The notes under the pieces are model-generated. The model was not told where the DNA came from. It worked only from the letters and a program-made list of their open reading frames with translations, and did no database searches. 64,000 nucleotides of DNA from Streptomyces sp. CC0208 (GTDB taxonomy: Bacteria > Actinomycetota > Actinomycetes > Streptomycetales > Streptomycetaceae): assembly GCF_003443735.1 (NCBI RefSeq), contig NZ_CP031969.1, positions 1,116,001-1,180,000 of the forward strand, given 5' to 3'. How positions within the stretch are numbered: the first letter of the stretch is position 1; every line of letters starts with the position of its first letter. The translations under genes and the position numbers were made by a program. Below, in pieces: positions 34,494 to 45,276 of the stretch.

Positions 34494-35879
34494 TTACCGG
34501 TTGGCCACCGCCTGCTTCACCAGCGTCTTTCCGAAGTCCCACATCAGTCCGCCGCCGCTGTGCGCGTCGTCCATGACGTCCGTGAAGGCGTCCACGAACC
34601 GGTCCACCTCCTTCTCCCCGACGACGAGCGGCGGGATGAGCTTGATGACCTCCAGGTGGTCGCCGGAGACCTGGGTGAGGATCCGGTGCCGCTGGAGCAG
34701 CGGGACGACGACCATCTGCGCGAACAGTCCCTTGCGCGCGGCCTGGAGCATGGTCCAGCGGCTGCGCAGCTTGAGCGACTTCGGCCGGCCGAACTCGATG
34801 CCGATCATCAGGCCCCGGCCTCGTACGTCGGCCAACAGCTCGTACTTGTCGATCAGTGCCGCGAGCCGGGACTTCAGCAGGTCACCGGTGGCGCGGGCGT
34901 TCGCGACGATCTGCTCGTTCTCCATGACCGACAGGACGGCGAGTCCGGCCGCCATCGCCTGGGCGTTGGATCCGAAGCTCGCCGAGTGCACCAGCACCCG
35001 GTCCATCGACGAGTAGACCTTCTTGAAGATCCAGTCCTTGCCGAGGGTGGCGCCGACCGGGACATAGCCGCCGGAGAGCGCCTTGGCCACGCACACCAGG
35101 TCGGGCTCGACCCCGTCCTCGTGCTGGTAGGCGTAGAAGTCCCCGGTCCGGCCGAGCCCGGTCTGCACCTCGTCGGCGATGAGCAGCGCCTTGTGCCTGC
35201 GCAGCAGCTCCTGTGCGGACCGCAGATACCCGGGCGGCGGCTCGTGCACCCCCTTGCCCTGGATCGGCTCGACGACCAGGGCGGCTACGTCGCCCTTCTT
35301 CAACTCCCGGGCCAGGGCGTCGAGATCGCCGAGGGGTACGGCGGTGTCGGGCAGCAGGGGCGCGAACCCGTCCCGGAAACCGGACTCGCCGTTGACCGAC
35401 AGCGACCCGGTGGTCAGCCCATGGAAGGCGTGGTCGCAGTAGAGGACGCGGGGCTTGCCGGTCGCGTACCGGGCGAACTTCAGCGCGGTCTCCACCGCCT
35501 CGGTGCCGCTGTTGCCGAAGAACACCCGGTCCAGGTGCGGGCTGTACATGAGCAGCTTCTCCGCCAGCAGCCCGGGCAGCGGCTGGCAGTCGAAGCGGGT
35601 GAGGTCGGCGAGAGAGGCGTCGAGGACGTCGTGCAGTGCCTTGCGGACGACGGGGTGGTGGCGCCCGAGGCCCATCACCCCGAACCCGGCGAGCATGTCC
35701 AGGTAGTCGTTGCCGTCCGCGTCCCAGAAGTAGGCGCCCTCGCCACGCTCGTAGACCTTGTCGAAGCCGATGGTGTGCAGCATGCGCGGGAGCTGGTGGT
35801 TCAAATATCTGCCGTGCAGCTCGTAACGCTCGGCTCCGCGCTCGGCCAGAAGTCTGCCGAGGTCGAACTCCGTGCTCAT
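34494..35879 (-). CDS. hpnO: Class III aminotransferase for aminobacteriohopanetriol
   Basis: 461 residues. PLP-dependent fold type I aminotransferase: '[20 protein letters not shown]', '[16 protein letters not shown]', '[13 protein letters not shown]' and the PLP lysine in '[15 protein letters not shown]'. In hopanoid clusters this enzyme converts the ribosyl/formyl hopane side chain into the C35 amino sugar-alcohol chain of aminobacteriohopanetriol. Its ATG overlaps the dxs stop (ATGA). It is the last gene of the hopanoid operon. Confidence 0.92.
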   Translation of the reverse strand: MSTEFDLGRLLAERGAERYELHGRYLNHQLPRMLHTIGFDKVYERGEGAYFWDADGNDYLDMLAGFGVMGLGRHHPVVRKALHDVLDASLADLTRFDCQPLPGLLAEKLLMYSPHLDRVFFGNSGTEAVETALKFARYATGKPRVLYCDHAFHGLTTGSLSVNGESGFRDGFAPLLPDTAVPLGDLDALARELKKGDVAALVVEPIQGKGVHEPPPGYLRSAQELLRRHKALLIADEVQTGLGRTGDFYAYQHEDGVEPDLVCVAKALSGGYVPVGATLGKDWIFKKVYSSMDRVLVHSASFGSNAQAMAAGLAVLSVMENEQIVANARATGDLLKSRLAALIDKYELLADVRGRGLMIGIEFGRPKSLKLRSRWTMLQAARKGLFAQMVVVPLLQRHRILTQVSGDHLEVIKLIPPLVVGEKEVDRFVDAFTDVMDDAHSGGGLMWDFGKTLVKQAVANR

Positions 35880-37774
35880 TCAGCAGTCTCCTTGACGTCG
35901 GCCTGTGCCTTCACGGCCAGGCTCGCGCTGATCCGTCCCGCCACCTCGACCGGAGTGAGGCCGATGTCGGCGAGCACCTCGCCCCGTTTGGCGTGCGCGA
36001 GGAACTGCTCCGGGATCCCGAACCGCCGTACGGGCACGTCGACTTCGGCGTCCCCGAGCGCCAGCGCGACGGCTGCGCCCACTCCGGAGGCCCGGCTGTT
36101 GTCCTCGACCACGGCCACCAGCCGGTGTTCCGCCGCGAGGCCCGGCAGGGCGGGATCGACGGGCTTGACCCAACGGGGGTCCACGACCGTGCAGTTGACG
36201 CCGCGCGCTTCCAGCAGGTCGGCGGCCTGGAGGCAGACGGGCGCCATCACGCCGACGGCGACGAGAAGCACCTCGGGCCGCTCCCCACGGTGCAGCACGT
36301 CCATGCCGCCCACGTGGTCCAGGGCCGGGACCACGGGCCCCACCGACTCCTTCGGGAACCGCACCAGCGTGGGCGCGTCGTCCACGGCGACCGCCTCCCG
36401 CAGCTGCGCCCGCAGCTGGTCGGCGTCGCGGGGCGCGGCGATCCTCAGCCCGGGCACGACCTGGAGGATCGACATGTCCCACATGCCGTTGTGCGAGGCC
36501 CCGTCCACCCCTGTGACCCCGGCCCGGTCGAGGACGAACGTGACCCCGCAGCGGTGCAGGGCGACATCCATCAGGAGCTGGTCGAAGGCCCGGTTCAGGA
36601 AGGTGGCGTACACCGCGACGACCGGGTGCAGCCCACCCGTGGCGAGACCCGCCGCCGACACCGCCGCGTGCTGCTCGGCGATGCCGACGTCCCACACCCG
36701 GTCCGGGAAACGCGCCGCGAACTTCCCGAGCCCCACCGGGTGCAGCATGGCCGCCGTGATCGCCACGACGTCCTCCCGCTCCTGGCCGATCGCGACGATC
36801 TCGTCACCGAACACCGAGGTCCAGGAAGGCCCGTTGGACGGGGCGAGCGGCTCGCAGGTGAGGGGGTCCATCACACCGACGGTGTGGAAGTGGTCCTCCT
36901 CGTGGGCGAGCGCGGGCTCGTAACCGCGCCCCTTCTCGGTGAGGCAGTGGACCAGCACCGGCCCGTGGAAACGCTTCGCACGCCGCAGCGCCGACTCGAC
37001 GGCCCCGATGTCGTGTCCGTCGATCGGGCCGACGTACTTCAGCCCGAGGTCCTCGAACATGCCCTGCGGTGCGAAGGCGTCCTTGAAGCCCTTCTTCGCG
37101 CCGTGCAGGGACTCGTAGATGGTGTTGCCGACCACCGGGGTCTTCAGGAGTACGTCCTTGCCCCAGGCCAGCACCTTCTCGTAGCCGTCGGTCGTGCGCA
37201 GGGTGGCCAGGTGGTTGGCGAGGCCGCCGATGGTCGGCGAGTACGACCGCTCGTTGTCGTTGACGACTATGATCAGCGGCCGGTCCTTGGCGGCCGCGAT
37301 GTTGTTCAGCGCCTCCCAGGCCATGCCGCCGGTGAGCGCGCCGTCGCCGATGACCGCGACGACATGCCCCTTCTCGCCCTGCACCTGGCGGGCCTTGGCG
37401 AGCCCGTCGGCCCAGCCGAGCGCGGTGGACGCGTGGCTGTTCTCGACGATGTCGTGCTCGGACTCCTCGCGCGAGGGGTAGCCGGACAGACCGCCCTTGC
37501 CGCGCAGCTTGGAGAAGTCCTGACGCCCTGTCAGGATCTTGTGCACATAGCTCTGATGGCCGGTGTCCCACACGATGCGGTCGACCGGCGACTCGAAGAC
37601 CCGGTGGAGTGCGATGGTCAGTTCCACCACCCCCAGGTTGGGCCCGAGGTGTCCGCCGGTCCTGGCGACCGCGTGCACCAGGAACTCCCTGATTTCCTCG
37701 GACAGTTCGCCGAGATCCGACTCGGACAGCGCCTTCAGGTCGCGTGGTCCCCGGATGTTCTCCAGAATGGTCAC
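35876..37774 (-). CDS. dxs: 1-deoxy-D-xylulose-5-phosphate synthase
   Basis: 632 residues from a GTG with GAAGGGGG upstream. First enzyme of the MEP isoprenoid pathway (pyruvate + glyceraldehyde 3-phosphate). TPP motif '[21 protein letters not shown]' pattern (GDG...NN), 'YVHKILTGR', and transketolase C-domain '[20 protein letters not shown]'. As this copy lies in the hopanoid operon, it probably boosts precursor supply for hopanoids; a second, housekeeping dxs would be expected elsewhere. Confidence 0.96.
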   Translation of the reverse strand: MTILENIRGPRDLKALSESDLGELSEEIREFLVHAVARTGGHLGPNLGVVELTIALHRVFESPVDRIVWDTGHQSYVHKILTGRQDFSKLRGKGGLSGYPSREESEHDIVENSHASTALGWADGLAKARQVQGEKGHVVAVIGDGALTGGMAWEALNNIAAAKDRPLIIVVNDNERSYSPTIGGLANHLATLRTTDGYEKVLAWGKDVLLKTPVVGNTIYESLHGAKKGFKDAFAPQGMFEDLGLKYVGPIDGHDIGAVESALRRAKRFHGPVLVHCLTEKGRGYEPALAHEEDHFHTVGVMDPLTCEPLAPSNGPSWTSVFGDEIVAIGQEREDVVAITAAMLHPVGLGKFAARFPDRVWDVGIAEQHAAVSAAGLATGGLHPVVAVYATFLNRAFDQLLMDVALHRCGVTFVLDRAGVTGVDGASHNGMWDMSILQVVPGLRIAAPRDADQLRAQLREAVAVDDAPTLVRFPKESVGPVVPALDHVGGMDVLHRGERPEVLLVAVGVMAPVCLQAADLLEARGVNCTVVDPRWVKPVDPALPGLAAEHRLVAVVEDNSRASGVGAAVALALGDAEVDVPVRRFGIPEQFLAHAKRGEVLADIGLTPVEVAGRISASLAVKAQADVKETAE

Positions 37775-37801
37775 GCTCGGGCCCCCTTCGGTCCGTGCTG
37801 T

Positions 37802-38959
37802 TCAACTCACGGTGACGGCCGGCTCCCCCGACGCGACGCCGTCCTGCTCCATCTGTTCGGCGATCTTCATCGCCTCCTCGATGAGGGTCTCCACGATCTT
37901 CGACTCCGGGACGGTCTTGACGACCTCGCCCTTCACGAAGATCTGCCCCTTGCCGTTGCCGGAGGCGACCCCCAGGTCCGCCTCCCGCGCCTCGCCGGGA
38001 CCGTTGACCACACACCCCATCACCGCGACCCGCAAAGGCACTTCCATGCCTTCGAGACCCGCTGTGACCTCGTCCGCCAGCTTGTAGACGTCCACCTGCG
38101 CGCGCCCGCAGGACGGGCACGAGACGATCTCCAGCCGGCGTTGCCGCAGGTTCAGCGCCTCCAGGATCTGGATGCCGACCTTGACCTCCTCGGCGGGCGG
38201 AGCGGACAGCGACACCCGGATGGTGTCGCCGATGCCCCTGCTCAGCAGCGCCCCGAAGGCCACCGCCGACTTGATCGTCCCCTGGAAGGCGGGCCCGGCC
38301 TCCGTGACTCCCAGGTGCAGCGGGTAGTCGCACTGCTCGGCGAGCTGCTGGTAGGCGGCCACCATCACCACGGGGTCGTTGTGCTTGACGGAGATCTTGA
38401 TGTCCCGGAAGCCGTGCTCCTCGAACAACGACGCTTCCCACAGCGCCGATTCGACCAGCGCCTCGGGAGTCGCCCTGCCGTACTTCTGGAGCAGCCGCCG
38501 GTCCAGCGACCCGGCGTTGACCCCGATCCTGATCGGCGTGCCGTGGTCCTTGGCGGCCCGCGCGATCTCCTTGACCTTGTCGTCGAACTGCTTGATGTTG
38601 CCGGGATTGACACGTACGGCCGCACAGCCCGCCTCGATCGCCGCGAACACGTACTTGGGCTGGAAGTGGATGTCCGCGATCACCGGGATCTGCGACTTGC
38701 GCGCGATGGTCGCCAGGGCGTCCGCGTCGTCCTGCGTGGGACAGGCGACACGGACGATCTGGCAGCCGGACGCGGTGAGTTCGGCGATCTGCTGGAGGGT
38801 GGCGCCGATGTCGGACGTACGGGTCGTCGTCATCGACTGCACCGACACCGGGGCCCCGCCCCCGACCGCCACCGGTCCGACCTGGATCTGCCGCGACACG
38901 CGCCGCTCGGCGATCGGCCGGACCGGTACCTCGGGGACGCCCAAGGGAATGGCGGTCAT
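37802..38959 (-). CDS. ispG: 4-hydroxy-3-methylbut-2-enyl-diphosphate synthase
   Basis: 385 residues; ATG 38959, four bases after the hpnH stop (a frame reaching 38992 overlaps hpnH). Reductive [4Fe-4S] enzyme of the MEP pathway converting MEcPP to HMBPP. '[20 protein letters not shown]', 'RVNPGNIK', 'ISVKHNDP', and cluster cysteines in '[11 protein letters not shown]' and '[10 protein letters not shown]'. Part of the hopanoid operon with dxs 27 nt downstream. Confidence 0.96.
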   Translation of the reverse strand: MTAIPLGVPEVPVRPIAERRVSRQIQVGPVAVGGGAPVSVQSMTTTRTSDIGATLQQIAELTASGCQIVRVACPTQDDADALATIARKSQIPVIADIHFQPKYVFAAIEAGCAAVRVNPGNIKQFDDKVKEIARAAKDHGTPIRIGVNAGSLDRRLLQKYGRATPEALVESALWEASLFEEHGFRDIKISVKHNDPVVMVAAYQQLAEQCDYPLHLGVTEAGPAFQGTIKSAVAFGALLSRGIGDTIRVSLSAPPAEEVKVGIQILEALNLRQRRLEIVSCPSCGRAQVDVYKLADEVTAGLEGMEVPLRVAVMGCVVNGPGEAREADLGVASGNGKGQIFVKGEVVKTVPESKIVETLIEEAMKIAEQMEQDGVASGEPAVTVS

Positions 38960-38963
38960 GGCG

Positions 38964-39986
38964 CTACTCGCGGTTTCCGGAGACCGTCTCACGCATGGCG
39001 CGCAGCGACTCCTTGAGCGAGCCCATGGTGGCGAGGACGGCGGTCGGCTCGTAGCCGCAGTGCGCCATGCAGTTGGCGCAGCGCGGGTCCTTGCCGCGGC
39101 CGTACTTGTCCCAGTCGGTCTCCTCGATGAGTTCGCGGTACGTCGGCACGTACCCGTCGCTCATCAGGTAGCAGGGCCGCTGCCAGCCGAACAGGGAGTA
39201 GTTCGGGATCGCCCAGGCCGTGCACGGGAAGTCGACCTTGCCCTCCAGGAAGTCCAGGAAGAGCGGGGAGTGGTTGAGCCGCCACTTCTTGCGGTTGCCG
39301 CCCGCGAAGGCCTTCTTGAACAGCTCGCGGGTCTGCTCCACGCCCAGGAAGTGCTCCTGGTCGGGTGCCTTCTCGTAGGCGTAGGCGGGCGAGATCATCA
39401 TCTCGTCGACCTTGAGGTCGTCGTTGAGGAAGTTGAGCACCTCGATGATGGTCTGCGGGGTGTCGGTGTTGAAGAAGGTCGAGTTGGTGGTGACCCGGAA
39501 GCCACGCTTCTTGGCCTCCTTGATCGCCTCCACGGCCTCGTCGAACACACCCTCCTTGGCCACGGACTCGTCGTGCCGCTCACGCAGCCCGTCGATGTGC
39601 ACCGCGAAGGCGAAGTAGGGAGAGGGCTTGAACTTGTCCATCTTCTTGCGCAGCAGCATGGCGTTGGTGCAGAGAAAGACGTACTTCTTCTTCGCCACCA
39701 ACTGCCGCACGATCTCATCGATCTGAGGGTGCATCAGCGGCTCGCCGCCGGCGATGGAGACCATCGGCGCACCGGACTCAAGGACCGCCCCGACGGCCTG
39801 CGCCACCGGCATGCGCTGCTTGAGCACACCCGCCGGATGCTGGATCTTGCCGCAGCCCTCGCACTTGAGGTTGCACGCGAAGAGGGGCTCCAGCTCCACG
39901 ATCAACGGGAACTTCTCCCGCTTGCGGAGCTTCTGTTCGGCCAAGTATGTAGCGACCTTGATGGACTGACGCAGCGGCATGGCCAT
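38964..39986 (-). CDS. hpnH: Radical SAM adenosyl-hopene transferase
   Basis: 340 residues; ATG with AGGAGGTGAG upstream. Radical SAM cluster motif 'CNLKCEGC' (CxxxCxxC), '[13 protein letters not shown]', and a C-terminal Cys group '[12 protein letters not shown]'. It joins a 5'-deoxyadenosyl radical to diploptene to give adenosylhopane, the first step of side-chain extension. It lies 5 nt after hpnG and just before ispG. Confidence 0.96.
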   Translation of the reverse strand: MAMPLRQSIKVATYLAEQKLRKREKFPLIVELEPLFACNLKCEGCGKIQHPAGVLKQRMPVAQAVGAVLESGAPMVSIAGGEPLMHPQIDEIVRQLVAKKKYVFLCTNAMLLRKKMDKFKPSPYFAFAVHIDGLRERHDESVAKEGVFDEAVEAIKEAKKRGFRVTTNSTFFNTDTPQTIIEVLNFLNDDLKVDEMMISPAYAYEKAPDQEHFLGVEQTRELFKKAFAGGNRKKWRLNHSPLFLDFLEGKVDFPCTAWAIPNYSLFGWQRPCYLMSDGYVPTYRELIEETDWDKYGRGKDPRCANCMAHCGYEPTAVLATMGSLKESLRAMRETVSGNRE

Positions 39987-39991
39987 CTGGC

Positions 39992-40633
39992 TCACCTCCT
40001 GGGGAGCAGCAAGGAACGGTGCCATTCGTAAAATGCGGGAAGGACGGAACGAAGAACGCGGAAGGCTGATATTCCACCGCGTACCGTGCCGATCCGGACG
40101 AGTTCATGTTGTGGAGCGTCCACGACCACCCGGACGGCCGCAACGGGGCGCTCGCCCGCGCGCACGGCGCCCAGGAGCGTGGCCGCGGACTCCATGTCGA
40201 CCGCGATCGCGCCGGTCGCGAGCAGCTCCGACCGCTCGTGGCCACGGACGACGTGATCGGAGCCGGTGAGGGGGCCGGTGTGCACGGTCCGTCCCGGCAC
40301 GGCCCGTACCAGCTCCTTGACGAGCAGGTCGGTCTCCGCGCACGGAACGGTTCCGTCCGGGTCCCGGGTCTCCTCGGCGACGACCAGGTCGCCGGGGTGC
40401 ATCCCGGGGGCGAGGCCCGCGCAGAACCCGGTCGCCAGTACGGCGGCCCCGGCGAGGGCCGGGTCGGCCAGGCGCCGGGTGACGGACCGCTGCGCCGCCT
40501 TGGGACCCATGCCCGTCCTGAGCAGGGTGACCGGCCCGCCGGCCCCGCCGCGGTCGCCGGTGCGCAGGGCGAGGTGCTCGATGCCGAGGGCGCAGGCGAT
40601 CAGCAGCGGGGCGGTGGCGGGCTGGGTGCTCAT
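39992..40633 (-). CDS. hpnG: Hopanoid nucleoside phosphorylase
   Basis: 213 residues; its ATG shares one base with the shc stop (TGATG). Purine-nucleoside-phosphorylase fold: 'LLRTGMGPKAAQRSV', 'LATGFCAGLAPGMHPGDLVV' pattern, 'AIAVDMESAATLLGAV'. Removes adenine from adenosylhopane to give ribosylhopane, acting after HpnH. Confidence 0.93.
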   Translation of the reverse strand: MSTQPATAPLLIACALGIEHLALRTGDRGGAGGPVTLLRTGMGPKAAQRSVTRRLADPALAGAAVLATGFCAGLAPGMHPGDLVVAEETRDPDGTVPCAETDLLVKELVRAVPGRTVHTGPLTGSDHVVRGHERSELLATGAIAVDMESAATLLGAVRAGERPVAAVRVVVDAPQHELVRIGTVRGGISAFRVLRSVLPAFYEWHRSLLLPRR

Positions 40634-42624
40634 CAGAGGGCCTCGGTCCGGGAGAACGGTTCTCCGTGGACGTAACGGCCCAGGGCGGTGAGCGGGAAGA
40701 CCTGCCGGTAGAGGTGGTAGTTGATGGAGAAGTCCCAGGGGAAGCCGGTGCCGGTGAAGTAGGGCTCGTCCCAGGAGCCGTCCGCGCGCTGGGTGCTCGC
40801 CAGCCATTCGACGCCCCGCTCGACGGCCTTGGAGTCCCTCTCCCCCGCGGCCAGCAGCGCCATCAGGGCCCAGGCCGTCTGGGAGGCGGTGGAGGCGCCG
40901 CGGCCGCTCCACTCCTTGACGTACTTGTAGGAGCGCAGGTCCTCGCCCCAGCCGCCGTCGTCGTTCTGGACCTTCTCCAGCCAGGCCACCGCCCGCCGGA
41001 TCGCCGGGTGCGAGGCGGGGAGACCGGCGGCCGTCAGGGCGGGCACCACCGACCCGGTGCCGTAGATGTAGTTGACGCCCCAGCGCCCGAACCACGAGCC
41101 GTCCGGCTCCTGTTCGGCGAGCAGCCACTCGATGCCACGCCGGGTGCGCGGGTCGTGGGAGAGCCCCTCGACGGCCAGCATCTCCACCACGTGGGCGGTG
41201 ACGTCGGCGGACGGCGGGTCGATGACCTCGCCGAAGTCGCAGAACGGCAGCCGGTTGGGGAACGGACTGGTGTTGTCGACGTCGAAGGCGCCCCAGGCCC
41301 CGTTCTTCGACTGCATCCCGAGGTTCCAGCGCACCCCGCGCCCGATGGCGTTCTCCACCCGATCGGGGTCGTGGTGCCGGACCCGGCGCAGCGCGAGGAC
41401 GACCTCGGCGGTGTCGTCGATGTCGGGGTAGTTGTCGTTGTGGAACTCGAACGCCCAGCCGCCCGGCGGGAGTTGGGGTCGCTTGACCGACCAGTCACCG
41501 GGCCGCACGATCTCCTCGCCGAGCATCCAGTCCGCGGCCTTGACGAGCTGCGGGTGGTCGGCGGGCACACCCGCGTCGACGAGCGCGATGGTGGCGAGGC
41601 AGGTGTCCCACACCGGCGACTGGCAGGCCTCGATCATCCGGGACCCGTCCTCGCGCCAGATGGCGAACCGGTCCAGCGACTCCAGACCGGCCCGCATGAC
41701 CGGGTGCTGGAGGTCGTAGCCGAGCAGGTGGAGGGCGATCACCGAGTACACGGCCGGGGGCTGGATGCCGCCCCAGCAGCCGTCGTTCTCCTGCCGCTCG
41801 ATGATCCAGCGGGCCGCGCTGTTCATCGCGGCTCTGCGGAGTCTGCGCGGGGCGACCTTGCGCAGCTGGTGCATCGCCTTGTCGAGCCGCTGGAAGGCGC
41901 CGTCCCAACTCGCCACCGGGGCGAGGGGTTTGGCCGGGTTCGGGTCGGCCGGGTCGGCGTGCAGTTCGTCCAGCGGGAAGGGCGCGGGCCGCACCGGGCG
42001 CTTCGCGGACACGATCGTCAGCGGGACGATGGTCTGGCGGGCCCAGCAGCCGAAGTCGTAGATGTTGAGCGGGGCCCACTTGGGGAAGTAGATGAGCTCC
42101 GGCGGGAGTTCGGGCAGGTCCTCCCACTTCCACCAGCCGAACAGGGCGAGCCAGATCCGGGTGAACACCCGGGCGGCGGCGATCCCGCCCTGGGCGCGGA
42201 TCCAGGCGGAGGCCTTCGCCATGTGCGGGGCGTCCGGGGCGTCGCCGTCCAGGCGAAGAGCGACGTACGCCTCGACGGTGGTGGAGAGTTCGCCGGGCCC
42301 GCCGTAGAAGCCGGCCCAGGTGCCGTCCTCGCGCTGCTCGCCGCGGATGAACTTGGCGGCGGCCCGGGTGGTCGACTCGTCGCGGATACCCAGGAACTGA
42401 CGGAGCAGCAGGTCCTCGGCGTCCATCGTGACGTTGGTCTCGAGGTCGCCCTTCCACCAGCCCTCGGCGTCCTGCCGGGCGAGCAGGTGCTCGGTCGCGC
42501 GCTGGACGGCACGCACGGCGGCTTCTTGTATCCCGGCCGCCACGGGGGTGTCGAGGTGGGTTTCGCTGGCCGCGGCAGCGCGGGGCGGCAGGGCCCCGGT
42601 GCTTCCGTCGGTCGTCGCTGTCAT
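40633..42624 (-). CDS. shc: Squalene-hopene cyclase
   Basis: 663 residues. Cyclizes squalene to hopene/hopanol at the membrane. Catalytic DxDD motif in 'YPDIDDTAEVVLALRRV'; several QW repeats ('QNDDGGWGEDLRSY', 'QEPDGSWFGRWGVNY', 'ERQENDGCWGG', 'EQREDGTWAGFYGG'). N-terminal ~40 residues are variable. Downstream of the polyprenyl synthase gene by 121 nt containing a hairpin; coupled to hpnG. Confidence 0.97.
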   Translation of the reverse strand: MTATTDGSTGALPPRAAAASETHLDTPVAAGIQEAAVRAVQRATEHLLARQDAEGWWKGDLETNVTMDAEDLLLRQFLGIRDESTTRAAAKFIRGEQREDGTWAGFYGGPGELSTTVEAYVALRLDGDAPDAPHMAKASAWIRAQGGIAAARVFTRIWLALFGWWKWEDLPELPPELIYFPKWAPLNIYDFGCWARQTIVPLTIVSAKRPVRPAPFPLDELHADPADPNPAKPLAPVASWDGAFQRLDKAMHQLRKVAPRRLRRAAMNSAARWIIERQENDGCWGGIQPPAVYSVIALHLLGYDLQHPVMRAGLESLDRFAIWREDGSRMIEACQSPVWDTCLATIALVDAGVPADHPQLVKAADWMLGEEIVRPGDWSVKRPQLPPGGWAFEFHNDNYPDIDDTAEVVLALRRVRHHDPDRVENAIGRGVRWNLGMQSKNGAWGAFDVDNTSPFPNRLPFCDFGEVIDPPSADVTAHVVEMLAVEGLSHDPRTRRGIEWLLAEQEPDGSWFGRWGVNYIYGTGSVVPALTAAGLPASHPAIRRAVAWLEKVQNDDGGWGEDLRSYKYVKEWSGRGASTASQTAWALMALLAAGERDSKAVERGVEWLASTQRADGSWDEPYFTGTGFPWDFSINYHLYRQVFPLTALGRYVHGEPFSRTEAL

Positions 42625-42676
42625 GGCTTCCCCTTCGTGCAGTGTGCAATGTGGTGCTCTGCTGTGGGTCCGCCGT

Positions 42677-42712
42677 CGGCCGGTGCCTTTCCTTTCCTCG
42701 CAGCACCGGCCG
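42677..42712 (-). promoter_or_regulatory. Hairpin in the leader between the prenyl synthase gene and shc
   Basis: Perfect 10-bp arms CGGCCGGTGC (42677-42686) and GCACCGGCCG (42703-42712) around a 16-nt loop, in the only long gap (121 nt) of the operon and 53 nt before the shc ATG. It could be a processing site, attenuator or partial terminator that sets shc level apart from the upstream genes. No T-run follows. Confidence 0.5.
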
Positions 42713-42745
42713 GCGACTACGCGAGGGCTATTCGGCCGATAGTGA

Positions 42746-43882
42746 TCATCTCTTTCGTACGACGACGAAGTCGGCGAGCGCCGTGAACCGGTCCCGCACC
42801 CGGTCGGGCATGTCGACGGCGTTCAGGGCTTCGATGGCGATGGTGTGCTGACGGCGGGCCTCCGCGGCCGTCCACTCGCGGCCGCCGGCCTCCTCGATGA
42901 GGGCGGCGCGGGCCGCGAACTCCTCCTCGGAGAAGTTCTCGAAGTCGCTGCTCTTGGCGTCGGCGGCGAGGATCTCGCCGAGCCGCTCGGAGGCGGCACC
43001 GCCCGCCGCGAGCGCGGCCACCACCGGCAACGACTTCTTGCGCTGGCGCAGGTCGCTCCAGGTCTGCTTGCCGGTGGAGTCCGGGTCGCCCCAGATGCCG
43101 AGGAGGTCGTCGACGGCCTGGAAGGCGAGGCCGAGGTGGTAGCCGTACTTCTCCAGGGTGTCGGCGGTGCGGTCGTCCGCGCCGCCGAGCACGGCGCCGA
43201 TGGAGCTGGCGCAGGCCAGCAGGGCACCGGTCTTGTTGCCCTCCATCTCCAGGCACTCCTCGACGCTGACGCGGTCGCGGTGCTCGTAGGAGATGTCCTG
43301 GGCCTGGCCGTCGATCAGGGCGCGGGTGGCGGTGGTCAGACGGCGGGTGGCGCGGCCGGCCTCGACGGTGCCGAGTTCCAGCAGGACCTCGTTGGCCAGG
43401 GCGAACAGGGCGTCGCCGACCAGGATGGCCTGAGCCGGGCCGTGCACCTTCCACACCGTGTCGCGGTGGCGGCGCTGCTCGTCGCCGTCCATCAGGTCGT
43501 CGTGCAGCAGTGAGAAGTTGTGGACCAGTTCCACGGCGACCGCGCCGGGGATGCCGGTCTCGGGCGCGGCACCGGTGACCTCGGCCGAGAGCACGGCGAG
43601 CGCGGGTCGCACGGCCTTGCCGCCGTCTCCGTCCGCGGGGTTGCCCTGGGCGTCGATCCAGCCGAAGTGATAGGCGGAAACGGTGTCCATCGGGGATGCG
43701 AGACGGTCCACGGCCGCCTTCAGCACCGGAGTGGCCAGGGTCCGGCCGCGCTCCAGGAGCGCGGTCACGTCCACCGCGTTCCTCGCAGCGGCCGTCTCGG
43801 CCGGGGGCACAGTGGGCACAGTCTCTCCTCTTGTTGCGGTACCGGAGGTGCTGGGGCCGGATACGCCGTGCTGGTCGAGCAT
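42746..43882 (-). CDS. Trans-isoprenyl diphosphate synthase of the hopanoid cluster
   Basis: 378 residues; ATG sharing a base with the hpnE stop (TGATG). First Asp-rich motif 'LLHDDLMDGDEQRRH' and second 'FQAVDDLLGIWGD'; 'SYEHRDRVSVEECLEMEGNKTGAL'-type region typical of bacterial polyprenyl synthetases. In this operon it most likely makes farnesyl diphosphate for squalene; the small residues around the first motif do not let me fix chain length. N-terminal ~60 residues are variable. Confidence 0.92.
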   Translation of the reverse strand: MLDQHGVSGPSTSGTATRGETVPTVPPAETAAARNAVDVTALLERGRTLATPVLKAAVDRLASPMDTVSAYHFGWIDAQGNPADGDGGKAVRPALAVLSAEVTGAAPETGIPGAVAVELVHNFSLLHDDLMDGDEQRRHRDTVWKVHGPAQAILVGDALFALANEVLLELGTVEAGRATRRLTTATRALIDGQAQDISYEHRDRVSVEECLEMEGNKTGALLACASSIGAVLGGADDRTADTLEKYGYHLGLAFQAVDDLLGIWGDPDSTGKQTWSDLRQRKKSLPVVAALAAGGAASERLGEILAADAKSSDFENFSEEEFAARAALIEEAGGREWTAAEARRQHTIAIEALNAVDMPDRVRDRFTALADFVVVRKR

Positions 43883-45276
43883 CACGCGGCCTCCTCGAAC
43901 TCGAAGAGACGGGCGGGGCGGGGCCGGCCCAGGGCGGCGAGGGCGGCGTCCGCCGCACTCACACCACTGCGGACCGCACTCTCCATGGTCGCGGGCCACC
44001 CTGTGGCGGTCCACGCGCCGGCCAGGTAGAGGCCGGGGGCTTTCGTACGGGCGCCGGGCCGCAGCCGTCCGACGCCGGGGGCCGGGGCGAAGGTCGCCGT
44101 GCGCTCCCTGGTCACGAAGAAGTCCTTCACCTCGGCGCCGCGCGCGAGCGGCAGCAGCCGCTCCAGCTCGGGCAGGTAGCGCGCGCGCAGCGCGGCCACC
44201 GGCTCGTCGATCTCGTCGTGCGCGGCCGACTGGGACAGGGCGAGGTACTGGCCCTGTCCCAGTCCGGAGGCGTCGGTGCGGTCGAAGACCCACTGCACGG
44301 GGGTGCCGAGGGCCGCGAGGAACGGCTTGTCGAGGACCTTGCGGTCGTAGACCACATGGACGTTGAGGATCGGCGCGGTGCCGATCGCCCGAAGATTTTC
44401 CGGGGCGTCCAGCGCGCCCTCCGGCAGCAGGTCACACGCCTCGCCCTGGGCCACGGCGAGCACGACCGCGTCGGCCCGGAGCGTCTCCCCGGGAACCTGC
44501 ACGCTCCAAGTGCCGTTCTCGTCAGTAGAGATGGAGGTGACGCGTGTACGGACCTCGGTACGCACGCCCGCGGAGTCGAGCGCCTTGCGGGCGAGCCGGT
44601 CATGCAGTTCACCCAGCGGGACGTGCGCCCAGCCGATGTCGGCCGCGCCCGGGTCGGACAGCAGACCGGTCTTGAACACCATCGCGGCGAGCCCCAGCGA
44701 GGCGTCGCCCGCGACCGCGTTGAGGGTGGCGACCCCGACCAGGTCCCACAGGGCCTCGACGGCACGCGCCGACTGACCGTGCGCGGTCAGCCAGCTGCCG
44801 AAGTCCTGTGCGTCCAGGCTCGGATCGGCGAGGTCGAGCCCCTTGAGCGCGAGCGCGGCACGCCCCACCCTGGCCCGCTCGGCGAGCGAGAGATGTGGAT
44901 AGGTCGCGAGGCTGCGTCCCAGATGCAGGGGCACCGGCAGCGCGTCGCGCCGCAGTCTGCCGAGCCGTCGGCCCGCGGGCCGGGCCAGATCGAGTACGGG
45001 CACGTCGAGACGATCCTGCAGCGGTGCCAGCGCCGTCCCCTCGATGCGGTCGAGGAACCAGCGGTAGGCGGTGCAGCAGCGCAGGTAGACATGCTGTCCG
45101 TTGTCGACGGTCAGCTCTCCGCGCTGGAAGGAGAAGGCGAGTCCGCCCAGGCGTGGCCTGCCTTCGAGCAGGGTGACGCGCACCCCGGCGTCGGCGAGCG
45201 CGAGCGCGGCGGTGATACCGGCGAGTCCGCCGCCGATCACGACGGCGTCCCGTCCGGACCGCTGTCCGTCGGTCAT
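43882..45276 (-). CDS. hpnE: Hydroxysqualene dehydroxylase (FAD-dependent)
   Basis: 464 residues. N-terminal FAD-binding 'VVIGGGLAGITAALALADAG' and 'LLEGRPRLGGLAFSF' of the amine-oxidase/desaturase family; C-terminal 'GLYLAGAWTATGWPATMESA'. Reduces hydroxysqualene to squalene, the last of the HpnCDE steps. Its ATG overlaps the stop of the 49-aa ORF upstream (ATGA). Confidence 0.95.
   Translation of the reverse strand: MTDGQRSGRDAVVIGGGLAGITAALALADAGVRVTLLEGRPRLGGLAFSFQRGELTVDNGQHVYLRCCTAYRWFLDRIEGTALAPLQDRLDVPVLDLARPAGRRLGRLRRDALPVPLHLGRSLATYPHLSLAERARVGRAALALKGLDLADPSLDAQDFGSWLTAHGQSARAVEALWDLVGVATLNAVAGDASLGLAAMVFKTGLLSDPGAADIGWAHVPLGELHDRLARKALDSAGVRTEVRTRVTSISTDENGTWSVQVPGETLRADAVVLAVAQGEACDLLPEGALDAPENLRAIGTAPILNVHVVYDRKVLDKPFLAALGTPVQWVFDRTDASGLGQGQYLALSQSAAHDEIDEPVAALRARYLPELERLLPLARGAEVKDFFVTRERTATFAPAPGVGRLRPGARTKAPGLYLAGAWTATGWPATMESAVRSGVSAADAALAALGRPRPARLFEFEEAA

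Noticed and set aside
35636..39016. A 1126-codon open frame on the plus strand opposite hpnO, dxs and ispG
   Set aside because: Antisense shadow of three clearly homologous genes; Arg/His/Asp-rich translation with no domain. Similar long shadows at 669-3221 (-), 13611-15782 (+), 26077-28128 (-), 30664-32859 (+), 40666-42786 (+) and 52959-55661 (+) were rejected for the same reason.
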